Below are positions 55,332 through 64,000 of a stretch of DNA of 64,000 nt, piece after piece. How positions within the stretch are numbered: the first letter of the stretch is position 1; every line of letters starts with the position of its first letter. The notes beneath the pieces are model-generated. The model ran no database searches. It was given only the letters and a program-made list of their open reading frames with translations, and was not told the origin of the DNA. This DNA is from Gyrodactylus bullatarudis (taxonomy: Eukaryota; Platyhelminthes; Monogenea; Gyrodactylidea; Gyrodactylidae): contig SSNU01000157.1 in the NCBI GenBank assembly GCA_012064415.1, positions 786,396 through 850,395 of the forward strand, written 5' to 3'. The position numbers and the translations under genes are program-made.

Positions 55332-57596
55332 GATAGATTTTTGTAATTCTTGAAAATAATCTTTCTATAACCATTCAAAATATGATGATGTTAAATGTTT
55401 GTTCGCTGGTTCGTTCTAGTTTTAAAGGAACATTATAAAATTATACTCGTTTTTCTTCAATCTTTTGGTGTGTATAAAAGTATAGTACACAAACAGCACA
55501 CATAAACTGAATTGATAATGATGATAACGAATATACAGCAACGCACACAATGAATGAATATTTAATACTTTTGGACCCTTCTTTACATTTGATAATTTTT
55601 CAAAATGTGTACATATATTTTCAGTACAGTGTCTGTAATGATGATGATGATAATTATTATTATAAAAAGACTATGGAACGTATACGGCTTGATATATAAA
55701 ATGTGTGTATGTATGTCTGTCCTACAATCTCCTCTTTTTTGTTACTTGAACAAATAAAAAATTTATTCATTCATACAGAGAGAGATAGAGATGTACACAC
55801 ACACACACAACCAAACACTATTAATATTATAAATAGGCAAAGAGAGAGAGAGAGAGAGAAATATTTGTCTATCCTATTTCGAGACACCCACGCACAAAAG
55901 AATCATTACATTCAAGATTTACTATGGAATGACTAGTTAATTTCAAATTTTACTGTATTCATCATGTTCGTTTGTTTGTTTGTGTGTATCTGAAATAGAC
56001 CAAACCAATACTGATTGGACAATGGAAAATGACTAATGAAAAATAAAAAAAATTATTTTTGTTCAAGAGAAATCTCTGCACTCTCCACCATATCAAATCA
56101 AATTTTGTATCCTCTCTCTCATACACACAGAGTCTGTGTGTACATTCGTTCTTCTTATCGACTACACTTCTATGAATACTACACTACTATACTATTAATA
56201 GAGTGTGTATCATTCATGCTCCTCTATGAATTTTGACTGATTTCTTTTGTTTGTTCACTCACATTCCGATGGAGAGAGAGAGAGAGATGGAACTTTTAGT
56301 GTGTGTAATCTCTTCCATATTCTTCTTGTGCTTCTTCTGCTCCTTCCAAGTTGAATTCTAAACTAGAATTTCAACTAAAAAGAGATTAGAAATCATTCCG
56401 AAATTATACACCTCCTCACCCCCTTTTTATCTTGGTTGGATTTCTTTTCTGGGAAATATTTCTCCCATAGTTTAGCTATTTATCTTGTTAGTTTAACTTG
56501 CCAGAATAAATGGATCTATACGCCCGCGTTATCATCATCTTTTATCCTACTTACAAATCTTCATCATCAATAATCAGAGGACATTTTGATTGAATAATTT
56601 CCTCCCATGCCTCCTGCAGTAATGCTCAACATTTTAATTCAGTAACGTAACGAGAAAAACATGCAAGACTGTAAATCTACAGAGCAATGAAAAAAAGACA
56701 TTGTTTTCTGATCACCCTAAAGAGAGATTGTATTGTGTTTTTTTGTGAAAAATAAAATAATAAAAAAATGTGATAGACACTGGTTTGGATAGGGTGTCCT
56801 TGACCTTTTCTTATAACTGCTACATTTGAAGAAAAAAACATGCAAAAACCTTGTCATTTAGATTTTCACGAAAAGAGACCTCTTTTAAAAAGAAAAGAGA
56901 GTAGGACTTTTTGATGAAGGGACAGTGTTCAAGTCAAGGTTTGAGAACTATCCCTTAAAAATTTATAGCTAGACTTAGTCGATGGTGATTAGGAACCAAT
57001 CAGATACTTTCAAAGCAAAAGTGTACATTTGACTACCAGAATTTGGAACCATTCTAATGCTAATCTCATTGATCAAAAAAATGGGTGCACAATGTGCATA
57101 GATGAACTAATGAATTTCTTTCAAATGACACTTTAATTCGGTCAAATCTTGAATAATTTTATGACAAATTATAAAATGACAATGTATTTTTACGAAAACA
57201 ATACAATTTAGAATAGATGCCTTGAAGAGAATTCGAGTGTTTGTGACAAGAATCAGAAAAACACTACATATTTTTTATGGGAGAATTTTTCGTCTATCGA
57301 TAGACTTTATGTTTAAGGTGAATACGATCATGTATCGAAGGAATAGTTGACTTGTTACATTAATTTTAATTTCCTCTTTAGGCCGGAGTCAATAGAATAG
57401 CAGCAAGGCATAATAAATGGGAAATTGATTTTTTTCTCGTTGTAGGAAGACTTTAAACTTTGAAAATTTCAAGAATTCTTGGTGATAATTTCTAGGGCAT
57501 TGATTGTAATAGAAGAAAAAACCTTAAGATATGCTCCTATTCATAGTAAAGGATGAATTTCATAGATTGACTAATCATATTTTATTTTATTTTCAG
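55332..57596. other. non-coding region with microsatellites
   Basis: It contains (AC)n near 55,793-55,809, (AG)n at 55,841-55,859 and (GA)n near 56,271-56,287. No gene is supported. It presumably includes the promoter of the integrase-derived gene. Confidence 0.5.
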
Positions 57597-57628
57597 TCCA
57601 AACTGTCGTGACAGATCCATTCAAATAA
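57597..57628 (+). other. candidate distal terminal exon of SERCA
   Basis: A strong acceptor (TTTTATTTTATTTTCAG) is followed by 32 nt in the correct phase after the GACG donor at 52,402. The joined reading is D-VQTVVTDPFK and stop, with AATAAA overlapping the stop (57,624-57,629). This would give a 1,011-residue short form. It is only a candidate: the intron would be about 5.2 kb and would contain the integrase-derived gene on the other strand. Confidence 0.35.
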
Positions 57629-59383
57629 AAAAAAATTCACTCCTTGTCAAATTATCCTTAAGGGAAAAGGACTTGCGTTAAAAATAATGTGTGATCTCCT
57701 CTCGTGTGTCCTCATTTATTTTTAACTTTGTCATATTTCTCTATTTCTCTGTCCTAGTCTTATTCTTCGTACCCTATCTATCTCAGACTCTCTCAGACTC
57801 CAAAGAAACACACACGTTAAGAACAACAAGAAAAAACTGTGAATAATAAAAATAATCATGTTATTTAAACTAAACTACTACTACTACTTATTATATTATT
57901 ATTACTGTATCTCTTGAATGTAATTTATTAGATTGCAAAAGCAAAAGAAGAAGACCCTTCTTTTGAAATGAGCCAGTGCCCCACAACCCCTTTCTTTTTA
58001 CAAGATGAAATTTCTCATTCTTTTGGTCAAATTTTTAAATTCTCTTTCCTCCTTTGGGGAAAGAGAGATGAGAAGAAAAAGAAATCTACCACACTTTGAT
58101 TCTTTTGCCTCAAATCAAAGAAATTTCCTTGCCCCCTTTTTTCTTTCCAAGTGACCCGCGATCCCATTTTTTTCTGTCCAATCAATCTCAAGGGGAAGAG
58201 AAAATTGAAGAAATTCTCTCTTCAACTTTTTTAAGTGTTTGGATTTTTGAAAATTTATTGTAAAATTGTCCAAGAAATTGCTCAACAAACTTAGATAGTA
58301 CAATTTTGCTATTTCTCATCACACTTGAATCTAGAACAAAAGTCTCAGCAGACTTTTATGCTTCATAGTCAGGTGGAATTATTTTTTCTCTTAAACTCGT
58401 TAGTCCTACAACAAAAACAACAACAAGAGACTTTTGCTCATTGTTGTAGGGTCAGAGAGGACTCTAGTCACCAACAAAAATGTTTATCTCAACCTTTATG
58501 TAGAAAGTCTCGCTAGGAATTATAAAAGACAAATAAAGTTTTACCTCAAATATATAAAAATATATATCTACATAACATTTGATGACAACAATATTGACCT
58601 CTTGCATCCAAAGAAAATCACACAGATCATCCTCAATATATAACAAGAGATTATTTGAATTGTAAATTATCATTATTGTCTAAAAGTTGGTTGTAGTTTG
58701 AAAAACAATTACACCTCAATTATTATTATTATTATGTACATTAAACTCTTTGTGTAAACGTTTGTCTCTCTCCAATGCCCATTATTCTATTATATCAAAA
58801 AAAAACATTTGAATAAACATGCTCATGTGAAAATAGACAAATCCATCAGTTGAGTCAAAGCCGAGTAATTACTCTTGATGGAGAAATGTGCCAGAGAAAA
58901 AAACCACACATCTACTACTACTAACAAGTCGAGCAATGCTACAGATTTTTAAAAAAATTATCAAAAACAAACAAACATTATAAATGAGAAAGAAAATCAA
59001 AGATAAACTTTAGACGAAAATCACACACAGCCTCTTTTCTTCATTTTAGAAAATAGATCCTTTTATATAATAATAATTAAATGAAAAAAAAAAGAATTTT
59101 ATTCTCTTTTGGACAGAAAATAAGGGCAAATTATTGAAATTACAGGCATGTCATGTAAAGGTCATTGTAAATTAAATCTATGCTCAAGTGTAGACAGATT
59201 TTAAAGTAAATTTTTCTAGTGAATTCCCTTAAACTAAATCACAAAAACTAAAAATGGGTAGATTGATTACTTTCTTGACAGATGAGTTGAACGAGAAGTT
59301 TGGAACAGAAGAATAAATAAATTAGTCATTCTACTTTATTCAGTATCTCAATAATGTATTTCCCTAATGAGATTGTTGTTCAT
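57629..59383. other. non-coding, no gene recognised
   Basis: AT-rich with simple sequence. Frames at 58,325-58,643 are low complexity (Gln runs) and unsupported. Confidence 0.5.
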
Positions 59384-60826
59384 TTAGTTACAGGATCGTA
59401 CACTTGACAAGGGACTAGTTTCAAATTCTTTTCTTTTCAATTCAATGATGCTCCCTAAGGCTTCATAATTACGATCAAATGAAATTCTATCTAAAACTCC
59501 AGATATTTCTTGATCCAAATGCTTAGAGTCACTTTTCAAATCAATCTCCTCATTCAGTTGACTCAGTTGAAACTCCATGTTGCTAAGAGCTTCCCTGAAT
59601 AGAAAAATCAAGGATAAATTCTTTCCCCTATTCGAATGAATTTAATTTATTTATTTATAGTTGCTTCTTACTCAAAAGTAGTTTGGCGGTATAATTTTTT
59701 AATATAGTAGATACTCACCTGTTTAATTTTTGCTGATTTCGCAACTCATTTCTGCATGCATTCAACTGTTCAAGGCTTCTCCTCTGGGCTGTGTCTGCGA
59801 AATCTCTGACGAGACCTGTTCCAAGACGAAAATTTCTATTATCTAATCGCGTCATTGTGATCATTTCATTGTTTCTCAGGGAGTCGATAGTCTTGTCGAG
59901 TTTATCCAAGTCCAACTTCATTCTCTCAATTTCCTCTTGAATAGATTTACGTTGATCTTTAAGGGATTCCAGTGTCAACTCATACTCGTGATTTCTCATG
60001 GCAAGACTAGCTTTGACTTGTTTGATCTTGTAGAAAATTGAATTTTCCACTTCATTTAAAATGTGATGACTTCGATCTCTAAGGTGTTTACTCTTGTTGA
60101 CCAAGCTCTGAGCATGGCAATAGTATTCTTGTACCTTAGTTAGCCATTCTTCTTTGGATAGGTAGCTATGTAGAATAATTCTGTAATAACATACTTGTTC
60201 AGTTGTCTATCGAAAAAAGGCTTATATGAAACGTTTTTGTCATCGACACTTTTGAGCTCAAGATTTTTCAGGTCAATATCAATGGAAGATTGATGATCTT
60301 GGATTGCATTCACAAGTTTATACTTGAAATCCGAGAGATCTTTATGGCTGGAATTAATTTCATTGACAAGATCTTGATAAATGACCTTTAATTCATTCAA
60401 GAATTTTTGCAAAGTCCTCAGATTTTTCTCTGCTTCATCATTCACATACTCAACTCCTTCCCTTCGATCTCGAAGGGTAATGCTACGATTTATTTTGCTA
60501 GATAGATCATGGGCTATGTTGATTAGTTGATAGATAATGGTTTTAGAGTTCTCTAGACTTTTAATTTCTCTATTAGAGTCTTGAAGAGACTTTTCTAAAA
60601 GTGCTTTGAGGTCTTGTACTTCTTCTAAATGATTAGCTATAGCTTCTTCATTCTTTTTCATGTCCCATTTCTGAGAAATATGGGCTGAAATAGTTTTTTC
60701 TTTAGCAGTTGACCTGTTTTCGAGAGATTTGTGAAAATCTCCTTTTGACCTATCCTCTACAGCTTTATTAAAGAGCCTCCAATCACTAATATCAATTTTT
60801 TCAGGTCTTTTAGTAATTGTTGCCAT
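59384..60826 (-). CDS. TEKT2: tektin (tektin-2-like)
   Basis: Tektins are coiled-coil filaments inside axonemal doublet microtubules; in an arthropod the expected site is sperm flagella or sensory cilia. Exons: 60,826-60,195, 60,165-59,719 and 59,594-59,384. They join to 429 residues, against 430 in human TEKT2. The order of family blocks is kept: PEKIDISDWRLFNKAV (N-terminal DW), SQKWDMKKNEEAIANHLEEV, SITLRDRREGVEYVNDEAEK (R.R.G.E.V.D..E), EEWLTKVQEYYCHAQSL, then MTRLDNRNFRLGTGLVRDFA. The tektin signature RPNVELCRD has become RLGTGLVRD, an unusual loss. The first intron is only 29 nt (GTATGT..CATAG); its removal joins LNN-YLSKEEWL in frame, while unspliced reading stops. The gene starts 317 bp from the divergent SET gene. 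Confidence 0.9.
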
Positions 60827-61143
60827 TTCAAGAAACCGCTTTTTACAACTAAGCGTGTAATTATAAGAACAAACCTCAATACACTTGTTTTCACATTATT
60901 TCTTAAATATTGTCAATAATTTAAAAAATATACAGATTCTGAATATACAATCTCTGAATTAATCAAGAATTGATTATCAAGTTAATTCTTCGGCTATTCT
61001 GCAATTCAGAATCTGAATCGAGTTAATTTGATTGAATTCTAAAATTTCCAATTGCAGTTAAATTTACATTTGAAGGAATACTCTTTTACATTTTGACCTT
61101 GGTAGACAAGACTTGGTTCTCTTAAGTTGAATTTATTGGTTTC
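60827..61143. promoter_or_regulatory. divergent promoter region, tektin / SET gene
   Basis: 317 bp separate the two opposite start codons. Palindromic stretches (GAATTAATC..TTAATTC, and CAGATTCTGAAT with ATTCAGAATCTG) occupy the middle. No clear TATA box. Confidence 0.5.
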
Positions 61144-61791
61144 ATGTTTTACTATGACGATAGTCTCGATCTTGATTCTTTAGATCAAAGTCTGGTAGGC
61201 TGCTCTTGCATAGGCTCTTGTATAAATTGTCACAAAAGCAACCCTTACATTCTATGCAATGATTCTTGTGCTTGTGGTGAGGACTGCTCTAAAAAGTCCA
61301 TTGCTAAACTTTTTCCTCATTCAGACAGAGTCTCTCCGCGTTCTAATGATAAAGGAGTTGGCTTATACTCTGATGAAATTTTGCTGAAAGACTCATTTAT
61401 TTGCGTCTATGAAGGCTTATATTTAAATCACATAAATTATCATGCTCATGAAAATTCCCGCTCTATGAATTACCTCTTAAAGTTTATTGAAAAGGATGAA
61501 GATGATAAAATTATCATGACCACTGTAATTGATGGGTACCCTGATTTCTTTGAAGAGAAGCCGTATTCTGCCTGCATCAACCACTCCTGTGAGCCTAACC
61601 TTTACATAAAACCATATCGAATGGATTCTCAGTACCCATACATTTTGTTTTTTGCTAAGGAGACGATTCCTAATGATACTGAGTTGACATTCTCCTACTC
61701 TGACAATGACAGGTACATTCCTTCGAGCATTCCATGTCTCTGCAAAACAAAGACTTGTAAAAAGATTTTACCTAGAACCATACAAGATTAA
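61144..61791 (+). CDS. small SUV39-type SET-domain protein
   Basis: A 215-residue, single-exon protein with the pre-SET/SET/post-SET layout of SUV39- or SETMAR-type histone lysine methyltransferases, which transfer methyl groups from S-adenosylmethionine. Residues 19-52 are a compact Cys-rich pre-SET (GCSCIGSCINC, CNDSCACGEDC). KGVGLYSDE replaces the usual GWGV SAM-binding start. ACINHSCEPNL is the pseudoknot NHSC motif, and ELTFSYSDND is the motif with the catalytic Tyr (often ELTFDY). CLCKTKTCKKIL is the post-SET CxCx4C zinc triad. All key elements needed for activity seem present, though the protein is very short and has no chromodomain or other targeting domain. Substrate unknown. It is head-to-head with the tektin gene and tail-to-tail with the PHRF1-like gene, 145 bp away. 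Confidence 0.85.
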   Translation: MFYYDDSLDLDSLDQSLVGCSCIGSCINCHKSNPYILCNDSCACGEDCSKKSIAKLFPHSDRVSPRSNDKGVGLYSDEILLKDSFICVYEGLYLNHINYHAHENSRSMNYLLKFIEKDEDDKIIMTTVIDGYPDFFEEKPYSACINHSCEPNLYIKPYRMDSQYPYILFFAKETIPNDTELTFSYSDNDRYIPSSIPCLCKTKTCKKILPRTIQD

Positions 61792-61936
61792 AAATGAAAA
61801 AATCTATATTTTTCTATTATTACATAAAGAATAATAATAATAAGTTTTTGTAATATATACACATTGTACATAAATTTCTTATTTTATGCACCATATTATA
61901 TTGTCTTTGTCGATATATTGAGTATAGAGCCGTTTT

Positions 61937-64000
61937 CTATTTTTTCAGCTTTGACACCTTCTTGTCATAATCAATGTAGGCGTTGATGAAATTTGTTGCT
62001 CTACTATCTGTAATACAGTATGGAGGTTTCTTCATAATCTTTTGAATACACTTCTCGGAAATCATCATAATACGGGAGTTTTCAATCTTGTATTCCTTCT
62101 GATACCTCTTCAAAAGATCCCAGGTTAACTTTCGAACACGTTCAATTTCCCTTTCAGACCATAGGCAGGTGGCATCTGTCTGATTGGAATTATTTGAATT
62201 TTGGGGGACCTGAGATGATTCCTCTTCCTTGATCGATGTTTTGGACATCATTTTTGATTGAGCGTTGACAATTCTAGATAGGAAACCTGCGCCATTCTGT
62301 TTATCAAGAGCTGATGACGACGAGTTCATTCTGTTGGCTTTACTCGATAAATAATTCGTTTCTTCCTCTTCTTCATCAGAGAGGATGGACTTGGTCGTTG
62401 GTTTTGTGGCTTTTGGCAAAGAAAATGACTTCCCGACAATGCCTAACTTGGCACCCCTACCCTGTTTGACTGGGGAAATACTTTGAGCAGAATAATTTGC
62501 ACTACTGTTCAGAGAGGAATTCAACACTGCCTTCCTAAGGGCGGTAGATCTTGTTTTTTTCTTTTTACCTTTAGCCTTTTTCCTAGCTCTCTTTTGACGT
62601 TTCTTCTTTGGCTGGGAACTGGTAGCAGCTGAACTGGACAATTTTCTTTTCTTGGGCTTCCTCTTTGACACTTTTCTTTTCCTAGTCTTGACTTTAGAAT
62701 CACTTTGGAATTGATGTTTTTGTTTGATTTTATTCAAGCTTAAATCAGAACCGGACATGCTAAAGTCTCTGTCATTGCTTCCTTCATCATCATCTTCTTC
62801 TTCTTCATACTCTTCGGATTCATCATTGTCTCCCTCTTCGTCGTCGATAATAAAGGAATCTTCAGACTCTGACCTTATCCGACTCCTGGTGCGCGGACCC
62901 TTAACTGGACTATCATCATTTTCAGCGTAATCTTCAGAATCATTATCACTTTCAGAGTATGCTTCCGATGAAAGGTTAGATACATTTCTAGTGTCGATAA
63001 TACCCCTGTCTTCATCTTCGCTGTCATCTTGAATGATGGCATGACGCTTTTTTTGGGCAGAAATATTTTCATCTTCACTGTCGGAGTCATCATTTAAAAC
63101 GTTGATATCAGCATGGGTATTGGCGGTAGAAGGTTCATTAACTCGTCTTGTATTACGAGTACGTCTCTGTGAAGTCTGACGTGAATTATTCCTAGTATTA
63201 ATCCGAGATGCAAGGCTTTCAATAACTGAATTAAGACGTGTGGATCCTCTATAGTTACGAAGAGCTCGATTCTGAGCAGCAATTTGACCTGATTCATTCA
63301 GTTCTGTGAAATGATTTTCAGCTTCAGTTTCCTCCCCATCTGAAGTTTCAGATCCCTCTAAGCATTCTTCATCAATAAAATTCTCATGACTTTGATTTGT
63401 ATTAGGGTTATTTTCGCAGTTGGGACAATACCAATCTCCCTCTGGAATTGTTGTCAAGGGATTCGGAAGACAGAATGTATGATATCCGAGATCGCAATTA
63501 TCACAGAGTAACATTAGCTCCTCCTGAGTTTCTGAGTTGCAAATTTCACAGGTAACTCCAGCCATGATGTCTTCTTCTTCCAAAGCATTGGAAACTGCAG
63601 GTGGAATAATTGAACGAACAACAGGACCACCAAAGTTGTCAAAAATATTGATCATTGAGAATGGCCGACGGTCTAGGGGACAAACATGACGAACTTTGGA
63701 CCATTCCTCTAGGCATGGATGACAGAACATGTGATTACAGCATTCGGGAGCAGCATAAGGCTTTTTAAGATTCTCACAACAAATAGGACATTCATGAACT
63801 TCATTAACAAGAGGGATAGATTTCACTGTGGGTCCTTGGGGCTCTTTCTTCAATAAAACACTCTTGAATGGAATAGAGCATTTTCTATTGGGACATATGA
63901 AAATTTCAGCCTGATTTATCCAATCTTGAAGACATTTTCGATGAAATATACATTGACAACCATCAGGATTGCAGTTTTTGCCTGAGATACGATCATTACA
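61937..64000 (-). CDS. PHRF1: RING/PHD-finger protein, PHRF1-like (5' end outside window)
   Basis: Open from the window edge to a stop at 61,937, at least 687 residues. From the N-terminal side: a partial RING-like zinc module at the edge (CNDRISGKNCNPDGCQCIF, HRKCLQDWI, CPNRKC), then a canonical RING (CPICCENLKKPYAAPECCNH, MFCHPCLEEW, CPLDRRPF), then a C4HC3 PHD finger (CEICNSETQEELMLLCDNCD, LGYHTFCLP, GDWYCPNC). Next come long acidic Ser/Asp/Glu-rich and Arg-rich tracts, a strongly basic Lys/Arg segment suited to nuclear localisation, and a C-terminal helical region ending NFINAYIDYDKKVSKLKK, which recalls the PHRF1 C-terminus. RING followed by PHD is the hallmark of PHRF1, a ubiquitin ligase that also binds RNA polymerase II in vertebrates. 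The start codon lies beyond the window. Confidence 0.8.
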   Translation of the reverse strand, partial: CNDRISGKNCNPDGCQCIFHRKCLQDWINQAEIFICPNRKCSIPFKSVLLKKEPQGPTVKSIPLVNEVHECPICCENLKKPYAAPECCNHMFCHPCLEEWSKVRHVCPLDRRPFSMINIFDNFGGPVVRSIIPPAVSNALEEEDIMAGVTCEICNSETQEELMLLCDNCDLGYHTFCLPNPLTTIPEGDWYCPNCENNPNTNQSHENFIDEECLEGSETSDGEETEAENHFTELNESGQIAAQNRALRNYRGSTRLNSVIESLASRINTRNNSRQTSQRRTRNTRRVNEPSTANTHADINVLNDDSDSEDENISAQKKRHAIIQDDSEDEDRGIIDTRNVSNLSSEAYSESDNDSEDYAENDDSPVKGPRTRSRIRSESEDSFIIDDEEGDNDESEEYEEEEDDDEGSNDRDFSMSGSDLSLNKIKQKHQFQSDSKVKTRKRKVSKRKPKKRKLSSSAATSSQPKKKRQKRARKKAKGKKKKTRSTALRKAVLNSSLNSSANYSAQSISPVKQGRGAKLGIVGKSFSLPKATKPTTKSILSDEEEEETNYLSSKANRMNSSSSALDKQNGAGFLSRIVNAQSKMMSKTSIKEEESSQVPQNSNNSNQTDATCLWSEREIERVRKLTWDLLKRYQKEYKIENSRIMMISEKCIQKIMKKPPYCITDSRATNFINAYIDYDKKVSKLKK

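Noticed and set aside
55793..56290. repeated short units that could suggest a CRISPR-like array
   Set aside because: They are dinucleotide microsatellites, and the genome is eukaryotic; no spacers are present.

Overview
The window is AT-rich animal nuclear DNA. The genes carry GT-AG introns and the spaces between them are full of DNA-transposon, LINE and SINE debris. The gene set (DOCK-D exchange factor, NOP10, NOC4-like, SERCA, tektin, SET and RING/PHD proteins), mariner elements, a Cys-rich integrase-derived gene and a crustacean-like SERCA 3' end together suggest an arthropod. A copepod such as a sea louse is my best guess, but the species cannot be proven from the sequence.

Layout. 1-4.2 kb is a transposon graveyard: three 3' fragments of one LINE family, two mariner remnants and two tRNA-like SINEs in opposite orientation. 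4.2-9.1 kb is non-coding and holds several inverted-repeat elements. 9.1-35.0 kb (minus strand) is one large gene of about 33 exons and about 2,800 codons for a DOCK-D/zizimin Rho-family exchange factor. Its introns carry MITE-like palindromes, a mariner relic with intact ends, and a complete small secreted-protein gene on the opposite strand (31,095-31,496). At 35.0 kb the DOCK start codon faces NOP10 across only 109 bp. NOP10 is followed about 120 bp later on the same strand by a NOC4-like gene, an operon-like pair of nucleolar ribosome/rRNA factors. 36.6-40.7 kb holds a piggyBac relic, a long-TIR element, and a LINE split by a nearly perfect 211-bp-arm hairpin. 46.3-52.5 kb (plus) encodes the sarco/endoplasmic reticulum Ca2+-ATPase. 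It has two equal-length, tandemly duplicated versions of the exon for luminal loop 7/8 and transmembrane helix M8, and frame arithmetic forces mutually exclusive use. 53.8-55.3 kb (minus) is an intact single-exon gene derived from a retroviral-type integrase whose second and third catalytic positions are changed. 59.4-64.0 kb is a compact cluster: a tektin-2-like gene (minus), a small SUV39-type SET protein (plus, head-to-head with the tektin), and a PHRF1-like RING/PHD protein (minus, tail-to-tail with the SET gene) that runs off the window.

The strongest unusual signals are: the duplicated SERCA exon; spliceosomal introns of only 29, 32, 33 and 41 nt in tektin, NOP10 and NOC4-like, whose removal restores family-typical proteins; the NOP10-NOC4-like operon-like arrangement; the catalytically altered integrase-derived gene; and the nested secreted-protein gene. 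Exon boundaries were read by eye from frame, GT-AG signals and recalled family similarity. They may be off by a base or two, especially in the DOCK gene.
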